In this document: positions 20,602-32,789 of the stretch, in pieces
How positions within the stretch are numbered: position 1 is the first letter of the stretch
Layout of the letters: each line of letters begins with the position of its first letter
Assembly (NCBI GenBank): GCA_001687465.1
Contig: LVLI01000261.1
Coordinates: forward strand, 1 to 52,325
DNA: 52,325 nucleotides
Direction of reading: 5' to 3'
DNA from: Halocafeteria seosinensis
Lineage: Eukaryota; Sar; Bigyra; Bicosoecida
Program-made: the position numbers and the translations under genes
The notes under the pieces: generated by a model
Database searches by the model: none
Seen by the model: the letters and a program-made list of their open reading frames with translations, nothing else
Told to the model about the DNA's origin: nothing

Positions 20602-23600
20602 ATGCCCAAACCAGTGCAGCAGAGCATCCAAATTCCACGCGGGTCGCTGCAGACTGTGGACGTCCGCATTCCAGCTGCTGAAGCCTTAACGCCAGCGCTT
20701 CAGGCTTCTTCAGAGCCTCATACCGACGGCGCTGCCGCCGCCAGCGCGAGTGATGCCACAGATACGGCTGCGGCTGCGCACGGCGCAGCCACTGCCGGAC
20801 ACGAGGAGGCACCGAAATCTGTCGCCCGGAATACAATGATTGAATGGGTATGTTGTTTTGGAGGAAAGAGGAAGTGTGAGAATGCAATTCTTGACGTCAT
20901 GGAGCTGCAGGAAATGACCGTGGACAAATACGACATCGCGTTTTGTGTCGAGTTTATCCCATCCGTAGAGAAGGATTCTGGCGCGCAAGCGGAACTTGTT
21001 CAGCACAAGTTACGCCTGGAGCAGGATCAGAATGCATTCACGCCAGAAGCTGAAGTGGACGGAATCATACGGTTCACATTTGATAACAAATACTCAATGA
21101 TGAGAGGGAAAACAGTTCAGTTTGGCTATAAACTTGTGAATAATGAACATGTAAGGGTTGCTTTCGCTGGTGAATGAATGTGTATGAAGCCTGTAAACTG
21201 TATGTGGTCCTGCCCTTCAGTCCCGCTCTGGTCTAACCGAATTGATCCAAAACGTTGACGACCCTGTTGAGATGCATCGGATAGGTTCATTAATAAGTCT
21301 CAAGGACTCGAGAAACATAAATCACGCGGGATATCGGGGCGTGCAAATGTTTTTTGAGAATCGACTGGTAGAAGCGGAACAGTACTTCCTCACCAACCGA
21401 AACCGATTCCCGGTTTTCTCCCTTGGTTACGCAACGATGGCGTATCTCAAAGCCATGATGACTTGGACACCTGAAGACATAGAGAGGGCGGTTGATCGAC
21501 TCGAACACACGAAGGTACGTCGCATCATGTGAACCGTTTTGTGACACTCAGTTGAACACTCTTGAGGACTATACTGCAGGTGGTTGCTGAAGCCTTCGCT
21601 CCCAAGACGAGTATGATGGGAAGCATTGGGAAAATGCTTGGTGGCAAAGCGACGAAATCGACCGACACCGACCCCATTCAGGTGGAATCCTCTTTAGTAA
21701 CTGCGGAGACCACGTTAGTGAGGAGTATGCTGCATCTTATGGAGGAGACTATGATGGGGTTTGTCAGAGCAGGTCTTGCTGTAAGGTACGTAAGACCTAT
21801 GTGGATTTAAATGAGGGATATTCAAGGCGAATGTGCTGTACGTCCTCTTTCCTCTCTCATTTTCCAGAGCCGGTTGGAAGATCTACACAGAGTGTGATAA
21901 TTCGCTGAATAAGGTGGTTTCTGCACACGTATCGCGTGAAAATCGGGAGCGAATAGCATCTAAATCTTTTGAAGAACAGATCGAAGAGCTTGTTCAAAAT
22001 GCACAGAGCATTGTTCCTGGTCTGGACCGCAGTGTTATTGGTGGGATACAGTTTGGCTGGGGGACATTCAACTTGATCATCTCTGTAATGCCACCTATTA
22101 TACTGCGTATCGTCGAGGCGCTTGGATTTCCATCAGACAGGTAAGTCTAGAGAAGTTACTTGTGCGTTCACTGTGATACACAAGATGCGCTAAGTTTACA
22201 CGTCCTCGATGACACAGAGAGGCGGGCATCCTACAACTAAAATTATGCATGGTGGGAAATGGGTTGCGCGCTCCACTAGCTGCCTTAATGTTACTAACAT
22301 ACCATGTCCTTCTTCCTTCTTTTATCCCAACTGGTTTGGTACTTGCTCATCACGCAGCTAGAGCCGAATCGATTATTAATGAAATGCTTTCTCGGTTCAA
22401 CGACTCAGCATTGTTCTTGTGGATTTCTGGAAGGCTGGAAAGAATGAGACGCAACATTTCCAAGTCGATCGAAATTTTGGAATACTGCTCCTCTCTTCAG
22501 CATGATTGGGTCCAGCTTCGCCATCTATGCGCCTACGAACTCGGGTTTTGCGAAGCTTTCAGGTTGGACTGGGCGCGAGCGGCGGACCAATTTCGGATGC
22601 TAGAAGATGAGAACACATGGTCAAAGCCTTTTTACGGATACATGCGAGCTGTAGCTTCGCAAGAATTGGGACGGTCATATGAGGTTGAGCAACATCTGAA
22701 ACGCATTCGTGAGTATGAGGGCATAAAACTCTCTGGCAAGAAAATATCCATAGAGCAGTTCGTTGACAGGCGTTCCAATAAAGTGCTAGAACGCGCGAAG
22801 TATGGGAACAATCAGGGCCTTATGTGTACCCCTAACGGCACCTCAGACGAGCAAGACTTGGTGGTAAACCCGGTATTTAGCACCGTATTTGGATCTGAAA
22901 TGCTCTTCCTCTTCAATGGCTATTCCCAAATGCAAACACATTCCCTGTACGCTGTACTCCAAGAAATCGACTGCTTGCTGCTTCATTGGAACGGTCTTCT
23001 TCGATTCACAGCTTCATCTACACTAATTCAGCGAGAACGGAAAAAGGAAAGAGTCCCCGAAGAAGTTACAGCGACGTCCGACTACATGAGCTGCGCAGGT
23101 GGATCACAGAATTCAGAAAAACTGAAATTTTCTGTGTTTGATCTCCTTGAAAGTGCTGCTGAGCGAAGCTACTCTGAGAATGTTGAGTTGGCGAGCAAGA
23201 GCCTCGTAGATGCTATGAATTCGCTTTTTGGAGATATTACTACGGACGACGTCCTGTCGTTGGGCGATGAAGATGTTGTCGAGAATGTAGCTGTCTTAGC
23301 CCTGTGTAGGGGTGCACTCTTGTCGCAGTTGTCTCGAGCAGAGGAAGCTCATGCATGCTTAGACTGGGTACTTGATAAGAAGAAGAATATCAAAGAAGAG
23401 AATTTTGTAGTTCCTTTCGCTCATTATGAGAAGGCTGTCCTATACGGTCCCTCACCAGAGGCAGCTCAGCATCTCAAAGCCGCGAAGGATTTTTCGGTAA
23501 GGCCAATGTATTGCGGGAGAAACTACGTGTGTAATCGATATTTTCATTTGCGGTTTTGTTGCAGGGCGATTACAATTTTAAATACCGACTACACTTGAGG

Positions 23601-23642
23601 ATCCATCTACTTCAAATTGAATTCGCTATAGGAAACGAATAG
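20602..23642 (+). CDS. GOLD domain fused to TTC39/IML2 tetratricopeptide protein
   Basis: Exons 20602-21150, 21221-21514, 21580-21785, 21868-22140, 22218-23496 and 23565-23642 sum to 2,679 nt (892 aa), phases closing. Residues 1-75 are Ala/Ser/Pro-rich. Residues about 100-180 look like a GOLD beta-sandwich (YDIAFCVEF, then FTFDNKYSMMRGKTVQFGY), the lumenal or Golgi interaction domain of p24-type and SEC14-like proteins. The rest follows TTC39/IML2: FFENRLVEAEQYF, QFGWGTFNLIISVMPPIILR, GFPSDREAGILQL, LRHLCAYELGFCEAF and GKKISIEQFVDRRS. Yeast Iml2 has been linked to lipid droplet and inclusion-body clearance. The GOLD fusion is unusual as far as I know. Confidence 0.85.
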
Positions 23643-23662
23643 ACGCCATGTATGGCACTCTC

Positions 23663-26213
23663 TCAAGAGCTTGGCGAGTACATTCTTTCTATCTCTTTAC
23701 TATACTTCTCTTTAAGCTGATGTCGTTTGAGTTTGAACGTAGGTGTGAGCATACCATTCTCCACACTAAACATCTCCGGTTCTAGAACGACATCCTTTAC
23801 TCTCTCGAACCCCTTGAGTGCCGATGCATCGGCTTCTTGTTTCATTGTATCCATGACAGCACTCCTAAAAGCTTCCGAACGACAAAGCTCGTTCACATCG
23901 GTTGGCATCTGTGCAACAAATAGAATACAAATAATCCCAACGGGCTAATTGCGTTTAAGTGGCCCATGTGACTCTTACGTTATTACTTTTGGCCCATTCC
24001 TCCGCCACCTCCGGATCTGGAACGACTACCCCTACAAGGAACGGTTGCAATGAGTCCCCATACACGAATGCTTGCGCGACCAGGGAACTTCGTGTATATA
24101 CATTCTCAATTTTTTCCGGGGCGACGTATTCTCCTTGACTTAGCTTAAATATGTTCTTCTTCCTGTCAATAATGGATACAGTTCCGTTCTTATTCATCAA
24201 AGCGACGTCCCCGGTATGAAACCATCCGTCTCTATCGATTGACCCAGATGTCTCGGCAGCATTCTTGTAGTATCCAACAAAGACGTTCGGGCCCCGAACG
24301 CACAATTCTCCGCGTGGACAAGGAGTATCTGCACAATGAAAAAACCGTCAGCATATTGGCTTTTGTCATTTGCAACCGCAGGTTGCTCACTTACCCGTAT
24401 GAGTGTATCCCATGTCCGGAATGTCTACCAACTTGACTTCATCGCATGGAGCAGGGGCCCCGACCTGTCCAGGTGAGCGTTCAGCCGGAGGCGTAGTCGT
24501 TCCGATACCGACAGTTTCCGTCAGACCATACCCCTCTATGATTGGGCAACAAAATGCAATCTGTAAAAAGTATTTAACTTCAGCTGACATTGGAGCGCTT
24601 CCTGTAACAAGTAAGCGGATTCGACCACCCAGCATATCCCGGATTTTTTTGAAGACTAAACGATCCCAAATGGCATGGGTGGTAGCACTAGACGAGACTA
24701 AATAAGATTTCTTGGCAGCAAACGCGTAGTCAAAGAGCGCTTTCTTCGTTCCCCCTGCTGCAACAACCCCTTGTATTACTTTATCATAAATTCGGTTGTA
24801 CAAACGGGGAACTGACGGAAAGATAGTAGGGCGCAATTCTTGTAAGTCCTCCACTAATTTGTTAACATCTCCCTGAAAGAATCCTATTGCCGAAGCGTTA
24901 TAGACGAGCAATAGCTGGACTAGTCGTTCAAAAACGTGAGCCAACGGCAGGTAAGATAAATGGACATCCGAAGGATAAATCTCTACACCTGCTGCGGTTG
25001 CCCCGGCCAACGCGGCACAAAAATTGCCGTGAGTTAGCATCACCCCCTTTGGATTCCCTGTCGTTCCGGATGTATAGCACACAGTGGCAAGGTCATTGCT
25101 ATTTGGTGGATTGTGGGGTAGGGTCTGATGTTGCCCGAGTTGGTGAACCTCAGACATGGTGGTCACTTGGACTGCGCGCTCACTATCCGTGGCGTTGACG
25201 TTCATTGTTGAGCGAATCTGCTGTAGCTGTTTCCAGTTCAAAATCCCATGTACAAGCGCTTTATTGCTCCCCTCGATTTTGTTATCTGACGTAATACCGC
25301 TCGACACCGCCTTTTCTGCCTCATTGGGGTCTGTTGCATCTACGATATGGGTGCCTTGGTAGTCCATTTCGATAATGTACTGTAACGAGGGCATGTTTCG
25401 AGCATTATGCAAAAGGGTTGGTATCTTATCCCCACTGCAAACAATAACTCGTAATCTACTTTGATTCACAATGAACTCGAGAGCATCCGCTCCTGCGCCG
25501 TACATTGTAAGTAAGTACAGGTATACGTGAAACTCTTGAATCTCGAAACTCACCCAGGGTATCATACAATGGGACATTAACTAGCGAATAAGCATTGCAT
25601 GCATGCTCTGTGATAAACCATTCGGGGCGGTTCAAGGAGTAGATTCCTACGAAATCACCCTGCAGTATAACGCTCCATTTGGTCCTCTGAACTCAATGCC
25701 GCAACTTCGACTAACAGACAACTTACCGCTTCCAGCCCCATGTGAACAAGCCCGCTTCCGAACGAAGTTACCCTCGAAGCTGTTTCATCGTAACTCATCC
25801 ATTCAAATGGGCCTGCCGCACCTGTCTTGGAATCAATCCGTCGGCTTCCAATGCAGTCCTTGTTGGGATGCTGTCGGGCTGCTTGCTGAAAATTTTCGTA
25901 AAGTGTCCGAATTCCTCCTTGCTGGGTCAGCAACTGGGAAGGAAACTCTGCGGAAGCAAACCTCACAAAATCGTTTAGCGTACACCGGGGAAAAGGGGCT
26001 TCATCAGAGATATACCACATACGAGCATTTCGATAAATTCCACTTTCATGGTCGGTGGGTTGAGTGATCTGCAGGACGGAATTCCGTCATTCTGCGGGCA
26101 CATGGTCTCGAGAGAGGAGTAGAACAACGTACCTGGGCGCTGTATGAGCCCGTGGAAGCGTCCGAATCGGCCTCATGAGGCTTGTATAAGCCTCCAGAAA
26201 GATACGCCCCCAT
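23663..26213 (-). CDS. ACSL: Long-chain acyl-CoA synthetase
   Basis: Exons 26213-26133, 26068-25727, 25659-25554, 25492-24395, 24328-23979 and 23908-23663 sum to 2,223 nt (740 aa), phases closing. AMP-binding motifs are in order: [11 protein letters not shown] (about 316-326), [27 protein letters not shown], and [20 protein letters not shown] near the C-terminus. The enzyme activates long-chain fatty acids to acyl-CoA using ATP. The segment before the P-loop is longer than usual, with an insertion of roughly 50 residues (about 230-300). The C-terminus (MYSPSS) has no peroxisomal SKL signal. Its stop is 20 bp from the stop of the converging TTC39-like gene. Confidence 0.95.
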
Positions 26214-26515
26214 GGCACTCTAGTGGCTATTTTCCCTTCTTCCACGCCACAAACACTAGCTATATAAACGCGAGCTACCCGAGCACACAAAGCACAGGTA
26301 TAACAAACTATATACTCGAGACTAAAGTGGGCATTACCGTCGTGCAATGCGCTATCGTCCGTGGAATTGGAATCTTCTGGTAAGTCGACGAATTGTTTGT
26401 CGCGACTGCTGACACATTCTTGGCAAACACCACATACAGCGCGTTATTGCACGATTCGTTGCGTTTTTCGGCGTGGTTGCAATCTAGGGCGGAGTCTCAA
26501 CTATCTCTGAGCAAA
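26214..26515. promoter_or_regulatory. Divergent promoter between ACSL and LTA4H-like genes
   Basis: The 302-bp interval separates two divergent start codons. A GTAAGT-type donor at 26381 and an acceptor CATACAG near 26438 suggest a 5'-leader intron for the plus-strand gene. Confidence 0.45.
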
Positions 26516-29500
26516 ATGGCCATGAGCAGTGTGGAGCAACAGCAGCCTCAGGGCCATACGGGAGGCCTCAAGACTCTTCGAGTCCCTCCTCGGGAAGTCG
26601 ATGAATTGACTTTTAGCAATTATCAGGACATTTGCGTCAACCATATGGACATTCGACAACTTCATGTCGATTTCTCGCAGCAGAAGTTGACCGGAACGGT
26701 GGAGTATACCTGCCAGGTCTTGCAAGAACAAGGTGTGGAAGACCTGGTCCTGGACACCAAGGCATTGGAGATACATTCAACTTCTGTAAATCAGCAAGAT
26801 GTCGACTTCTCTCTCTATGAAGGATCAACTGCACTTGGAAGACCCTTGCGGATTTCCCTGGGTGGTCTTATAGAAAAGGATTCTACCGTCACAGTACGGG
26901 TGAAGTACTCAACAACTCGTCATTCTACGGCCGTGCAATGGCTCAATCCGGATCAAACCAAGGATAAGAGAGGTCCTTTCCTTTTCACCCAATGTCAGGT
27001 ATGACACTATCGCCTATACCCTACTGCGCTTATATCCTCTGGAATCCCTCGTCCCTGTTGAATACATTTGAAATGCAGGCCATTCATGCGAGGACGTTGA
27101 TCCCTTGCCAGGACACCCCTAGCGTTAAAAGCACGTACACAGCTACTGTGAACGTACCCGAGAGCCTTACAGCTGCGATGTCCGCTGTCAGCACTGGTAG
27201 TTCAGAACCGCAATTCGGGAACCGAAGCTTCAACTTTGAGCAGCGGATCCCCATCCCCTCATATTTACTGGCAGTAAGTTCTCCTGGCCTGAACCCGTTT
27301 TCTCTTTGATCGCTATATACCGTTGTTCATCTCTACAGCTAGTCGTTGGCAATTTAGAGTCAAGGCCCATTAGCTCTCGTTGCAGCGTTATTGCAGAACC
27401 GTCCATGGTTGATGACGCAGCCTGGGAGTTTGCCGAAACTGAAGAATTCCTAAAGGCGGGAGAAAAGCTCTTAGGGCCTTACGTATGGGGCCGTTATGAT
27501 TTGCTTGTGTTGCCTCCTAATTTTCCGTACGGTGGCATGGAAAACCCGTGTCTTACGTTTGTTACGCCGACGCTTTTGGCGAAGGACCGTTCGCTAGCCG
27601 ATGTCGTCGCTCACGAAATAAGGTAATTCTTCACCATTCTTCTGTACTTGCGAGGTCATTCCACACTTCACCCACTGATGCAGTCACTCCTGGACTGGAA
27701 ATCTTGTTAGCAACGGGAGCTGGGACCATTTCTGGCTGAATGAAGGATTTACGATGATGGTACAGCGGAAAATTGTGGCGGCAGTGAACGTGAGTCTTCC
27801 ATCCGAGCTCAAGCAGATATCCATGAGTATTTGAACGTAGCTCGGTGACGCAGGGAGAGCATCAATTTGATTTTGACGCCAAAAACGGGAAATTTAGACT
27901 TGCTGAAGACATTGCAAACTTTGGGGAAGGTCATGCCTACACGAGATTAGTTCCCCAGTTGGAAGGAGTCGACCCTGATGACGCCTTTTCTAGCGTACGT
28001 CGATTTTATCTCCACGTCCGATCACTGTGCATTATCAAAAGCTGAATTTTGTTCACTACAGGTTCCATATGAAAAGGGCTTTTATTTCCTGTATTATCTC
28101 CAGTCTCTTGTGGGTAGGGAGCGATTTGATCAATTTCTCAAGGATTACATTCAGGGGCATGCGTTTCATTCGATATTCAGCGAAGTACGGCGTTCTCTAA
28201 TTTGCTATGACGTTGAACGCCCCTAGTGAACGATGTTGACCTGATTTGCAGGACCTAAAAGACCATTTTAACTCATTTTTTGAAAGCGATCCAAAAGTGA
28301 TTCAATCAGTTGAATGGGACAGGTATGTGAGCGAGCAATACGGCTCAGTCTTCCATGCTAGTTCTGACAGCATGGGTTCTGCAGATGGCTTCACGAACCT
28401 GGGCATCCGGAGAAGATCCATGAAAATGTATATACGGATCAAACCCATACGCTCATTGAGGAACTGGCAAAACAATGGGTGCAGAATCCAGAGGTTGTCA
28501 ATAGTACGGCGGCGGCCCAATGGGAATCTCCCGAGAAAATTGCTTTCCTGGATTACCTGCTTGAAAAGCAAGAGCATTTGGGGCACAGTTCTTCACCAGA
28601 AAGGTTATCTTCAAGGCTTGTTAAGTCAATTGGAAAGACGCATGGCCTGGATAGGACATATAATAGCGAGATAAGGTTTCGATGGTTGCGGCTGAATATT
28701 AGGTGCGGCATTGAGGATGAGCTAGGATCTACGATAGAGTTCTTGAAAGAGCAGGGTCGGATGAAATATGGTATGTTTTCGGAGAGTTCGGTTATATTTC
28801 CTATGTGTACTGACATTAGATCAATTTCACTTGTATCCGTCCAGTCTGCCCCCTCTTCCAAGAAATGATGCGATTCAAGAATACCCGCGAAACCGCACTG
28901 GAATTGTTTGACATCCAGCGAGCGGTCTACCACCCAATATGCGCAAAAGCTGTAGAAAGCATCATAAATACCTTTAGGGATATTCCTGCACAAGACCCGA
29001 CACAGTGGACACCACTGCACAAGGATGCCAACCTACCAGAAGACGACCGCAGCTCTTCGAGCCCGAGCGCAAAGCTTGAATTCCTCGGAGGGTCTGCTGA
29101 TGCTGATCAGGAAGGCAGCTTCCATGCAAAAGAGGCGGCAAACGCCGGAGTTACTGATGAGTTCGAGAGATTCTCCGGCAGCAGTGGTGTGCATACGACC
29201 CAGCGAGATGCTGAAAAAGCGCTGCAAAACCCAATAGAGAAGGAGCGCCGAGAAATGGCAGAAAAGGCTCAACGCGACCAGGAAGAACGCAGCCGGCAAG
29301 TGGAAGAACGCAAGCAACACATTCTAAGTTATGATACAATCAACATGCGAGGATCCAAAACTACCTCAGCTCAATCAAGCGGAGGACGCTCCTCGTCGAT
29401 GTCTCTTTTGAGACAATCGTTTAATTCAACGCTCCAACGCATTGGAGAAATTGAGGTGTCTGAGGATATAAGTCCAGCCATGAGCTCTGGCATTGCTGCT

Positions 29501-29560
29501 GCTGGAGCTCTGTTTATCGGGGGCGTTGCGCTATACGTTATGAGGCGAATGTATAGGTAG
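26516..29560 (+). CDS. LTA4H: Leukotriene A4 hydrolase/aminopeptidase-like, with membrane tail
   Basis: Exons 26516-26998, 27079-27273, 27339-27622, 27684-27789, 27854-27994, 28062-28184, 28252-28322, 28385-28770 and 28845-29560 sum to 2,505 nt (834 aa), phases closing. It is an M1 zinc metallopeptidase. The substrate motif GGMEN is at 291-295 and the zinc site is HEISH at 318-322 with Glu341 in WLNEG, the same spacing as human LTA4[13 protein letters not shown] and the C-terminal helical domain ([10 protein letters not shown]) identify the LTA4H branch. About 200 residues are added after the normal end: an acidic linker, a charged coiled coil ([20 protein letters not shown]) and a final hydrophobic segment ([18 protein letters not shown]) followed by RRMYR. 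That makes it a predicted tail-anchored protein. Confidence 0.95.
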
Positions 29561-30015
29561 ATGAGTTTCCTTCTCGGTTCTTGAATTTTCGGATACAAAG
29601 ATCCGGAAGTCGGCGAAGAATTCAATAGCCAACATACTGTCGCTTTGTATAGCACATCGTTACGTCAAACACGACTATTATATTTGTCATACTTCTCCGG
29701 GCGATTCCCTCCCCCAACTTGGGGGGCCCAAGTCGGGTCCGCCCCGACCCTTTGGAGTCAGTGCAACTCAGTTGAGCTGCGGAAACCAGGCCGGAAACTG
29801 TCTTTGAAACTGCCGGCGCTTTCCAATGCCATTTTCAGAGGCATACGAGTGATTGTATTGGTCACTGAGTGTCATGATTGGAGCCAGATTCGAGCGTTCC
29901 AAGAGAAGAGAAGAAAAGGATAACCTCATTTGTGGGCAACGGACCACAAAACGAAATAAAAAGCGCACCGCGTTCCCTTCCTTTATTGGCCCAAGCCCAT
30001 TATACAACTACTACG
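29561..30015. other. Intergenic with clustered GC-rich inverted repeats
   Basis: No gene is evident. Between 29711 and 29750 there are three overlapping short inverted repeats: CCCCCAA/TTGGGGG (29711-29725), CTTGGG/CCCAAG (29718-29732) and GTCGGG/CCCGAC (29732-29748). They could form alternative hairpins in the 3' region of the LTA4H-like transcript or mark a boundary. Confidence 0.5.
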
Positions 30016-32436
30016 ATGTTTTCAATACGATCAGGGATCCTCTCACTATTCGTTGGGATTGCAATAGTGGCTCAGGCTACAGCGGAAACTCGTACCGTCG
30101 GTTGTTGCGAGCTAAACCTCCAGGGCTTGTTGCATAATTGTGATTGTACCGGAAGTCAAGTGTAAGCTGAGTATTAAGAGTTCCTATGTTTCAGCGTACG
30201 ACACTCTTAATCATTTTTTGCCATCTGCAGTGTGATCGCAGACAGTTCAGATGTTAAGGGATTGGCTTCGGATGCGTTTAACCTCGGTAATAGCGGTGAC
30301 CACGATCATGTAGAGATCCTGTAAGCAAATTTGCTGTTGCAAGAAGAACATTGCCAGCTCACCCTTCCACTGCAATTTGCAGCGAGTTCCGAAACTTGCC
30401 TAATTTCGTGAGTGTATCTGTGTTTGCGCTGAAAACTTTAGGGAACCTGAAAGCACTGTAAGTTGAACGTATTGAGCTTATAGCTGATGCTGTGCATGTA
30501 CCCGGGACGATTGGCCAACAGAGAATTTAGAGACACCGGACTAGAGGCAATACCAGACGGCATATTCACTCCAACTCCCCAATTAAAGACTCTGTACGTC
30601 TCCTAACAATTTTATCCTTCGAAAAGATTATTCTTGGAAGCATTGAAGAGTGCAGGGAAGTCATCCGTAGTCAACTAACGGAACTCCCACCGACCCTTAT
30701 ACAGAATCTCAATCTAGAAAAACTGTAAGGACATGCAGGTGTCGTTGTGTGGTCTTGCGCATGTTTATAGGCTTTCCGAACTTGCAGAGATCTTCGCGGC
30801 AATAACTTGACAAGGATCCCAGAAGAATTTCTGGATAATCAAGGAATAATGACTACTGTGTAAGTCCCCGTTAAGCCTTAACTATAGTCCACACTTCTCA
30901 CTGATAACTTGTCTGTGTACAGTGACTTTCGAGAGAATCAGATTGAGTTCCTAATCAGAAGGGAGCCTTTCATTGTGGGACAGACTGCCATCAATTCATT
31001 GTATGTAGGCCCAGCTCCAGCCCACGGCCAAGCGCAACATATTGCACCTACTCCCTGCAGTTTGATTCAACTGAACCCCGGGATCGAGACTTGTCCAACT
31101 GGCCCAGTTGACGGGTTCGTAGATTTCAGCATCGATGACCTCCAGGCTGTCATGGAACCACATTGCTTAGGTGAAGCCTGCGAGGATACCGAAACATTCT
31201 GTTTCGGTAGTCACCCTGCTCCTACTCCCACTCCCCGACCTGCTCCCAGTTGCTGCTTTTGGGAACCATTAGATGGAGTACTGACTCTACGTTGGTGTCG
31301 ATGCCCCGAAATCGAAGTGATGTAAGATACGTCATAGCCGGAGTCACCTCAGACTTACATGGATTGGGCTCTGTATCGCAGTGATTTGTCCAATCTTGGG
31401 CTCGAGGCTATATCAGACTTCGCTTTTTTCGATGAGGCCAATGGAGGCGTTAAAGCCATGTACGTAGGCTAGCCGCACTAGACCAGTGGTTGATCTATAT
31501 TTCTGTTTACTTTGCCTCGCAGTCACATGCAAGGTAACTTGCTATCGACAATTGATGAACGCGATTTCTATGGAGTTCCCTCTGTGGAGACACTGTATGT
31601 AAATCTAGTGCAATTACGCCGCACACACAAACGCAACTTTGAGAAAGCGGTTTGCAGAGCTCTGGGAAATAATACAATCTCTGAAATTGAACCAATGGCA
31701 TTTCGTAACCTCAGCTCGCTCCGAAACTTGTGAGTTCTTGGAGATTCTGACTGAGAAAAGCATGGATCTTGTTTTACTGTTGTGTTGGTTGCAGGTACAT
31801 AGAACACAACGAATTACAAGAGATAACCTCTGAACAACTTTACGGCTTGGAAGAATTGACAACATTGTGAGTGGATACATCGACGTATCACGAGCATGAT
31901 GAAAAGGTGATTTCTATGACTCGTGCGTGTTACACAGAAATGTAATGCATAACGAAATTTGCTCCGTAGGCGGAGATGCTTTCATCAACAATCCTAGAGT
32001 GGAGTCAATGTAAGCACTATGCAGCGTAGGTCCTCCTTTTGTGAACCTCGTGACTGTAAGAGGTAGTTTCTGGTTTCAGATACCTTTCTCATAATGATCT
32101 CTTTTTTCTGAACGGGACTGCCTTCGAAGAATTGTGGAGTATGGTAGAGCTGTGAGTGTAATGTTAGACAGTGCTAGTTACGGTGACAGACATCTATGCT
32201 ATTTATTCTACCTTTTCTCCAGTGAACTAAATGACAATCCGGGGATGGAAGTTTGCAGCACGCAAGGGGAGAGGGCACTAAGAGCTTCAGCATGTTCACC
32301 GGCACCCAGTTCGGTGGCTTATGAGGAGCGATGCTTCAGACTGATCCAATCTACATTCTGCTTCCTTGATAAAGAAGAGTTCGACATTGACGGTCCGGGA
32401 GAAACTACCCGCAGAAGTCTTCTTCAAAGGCGATAA
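30016..32436 (+). CDS. Secreted leucine-rich repeat protein, one repeat per exon
   Basis: Fourteen exons (first 30016-30161, last 32223-32436) sum to 1,575 nt (524 aa), phases closing. A signal peptide (MFSIRSGILSLFVGIAIVAQ) precedes a Cys-rich N-terminal cap (CCELNLQGLLHNCDC). Internal exons each encode one LRR of 23-26 residues, such as LEFRDTGLEAIPDGIFTPTP. All 13 introns are phase 2 and fall at the same place in the repeat. Five successive exons are exactly 72 nt. Exon 7 (30923-31321) carries an insert with cysteines and PTPTPRPAP proline repeats. The C-terminal cap has cysteines and a basic end (RRSLLQRR) without a clear membrane anchor. It is likely extracellular and binding-type; the ligand is unknown. 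Confidence 0.88.
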
Positions 32437-32789
32437 GATACTGACTAGTCGTATGGGATATTCTGGTCGTCAATGATTTTACCAACCTATAAAGAATATA
32501 CCAAGTCCTACTTTTTTATTTTTATCTTCCGATACCCATGGCCTAATAGACAGAAGGGATTGATCCGGTGAATCGTACAACCACCTGACCAGTAGCCACT
32601 AGTACGGGGTTTTCCGGGCTACTTTCCCGCCTCAAATAATGTATGAAGGTGGACTATACATATTTCTTTATCGCGTTTTGTATGTTCATAGGGATCTTTG
32701 ATACGTACATATTCTTGAATTTGTGTCCATTGTCATTGAAAATGCACCATTAGATAGAGCTGTTGTTGTTTGTTGAAGGACGGTGCGAC

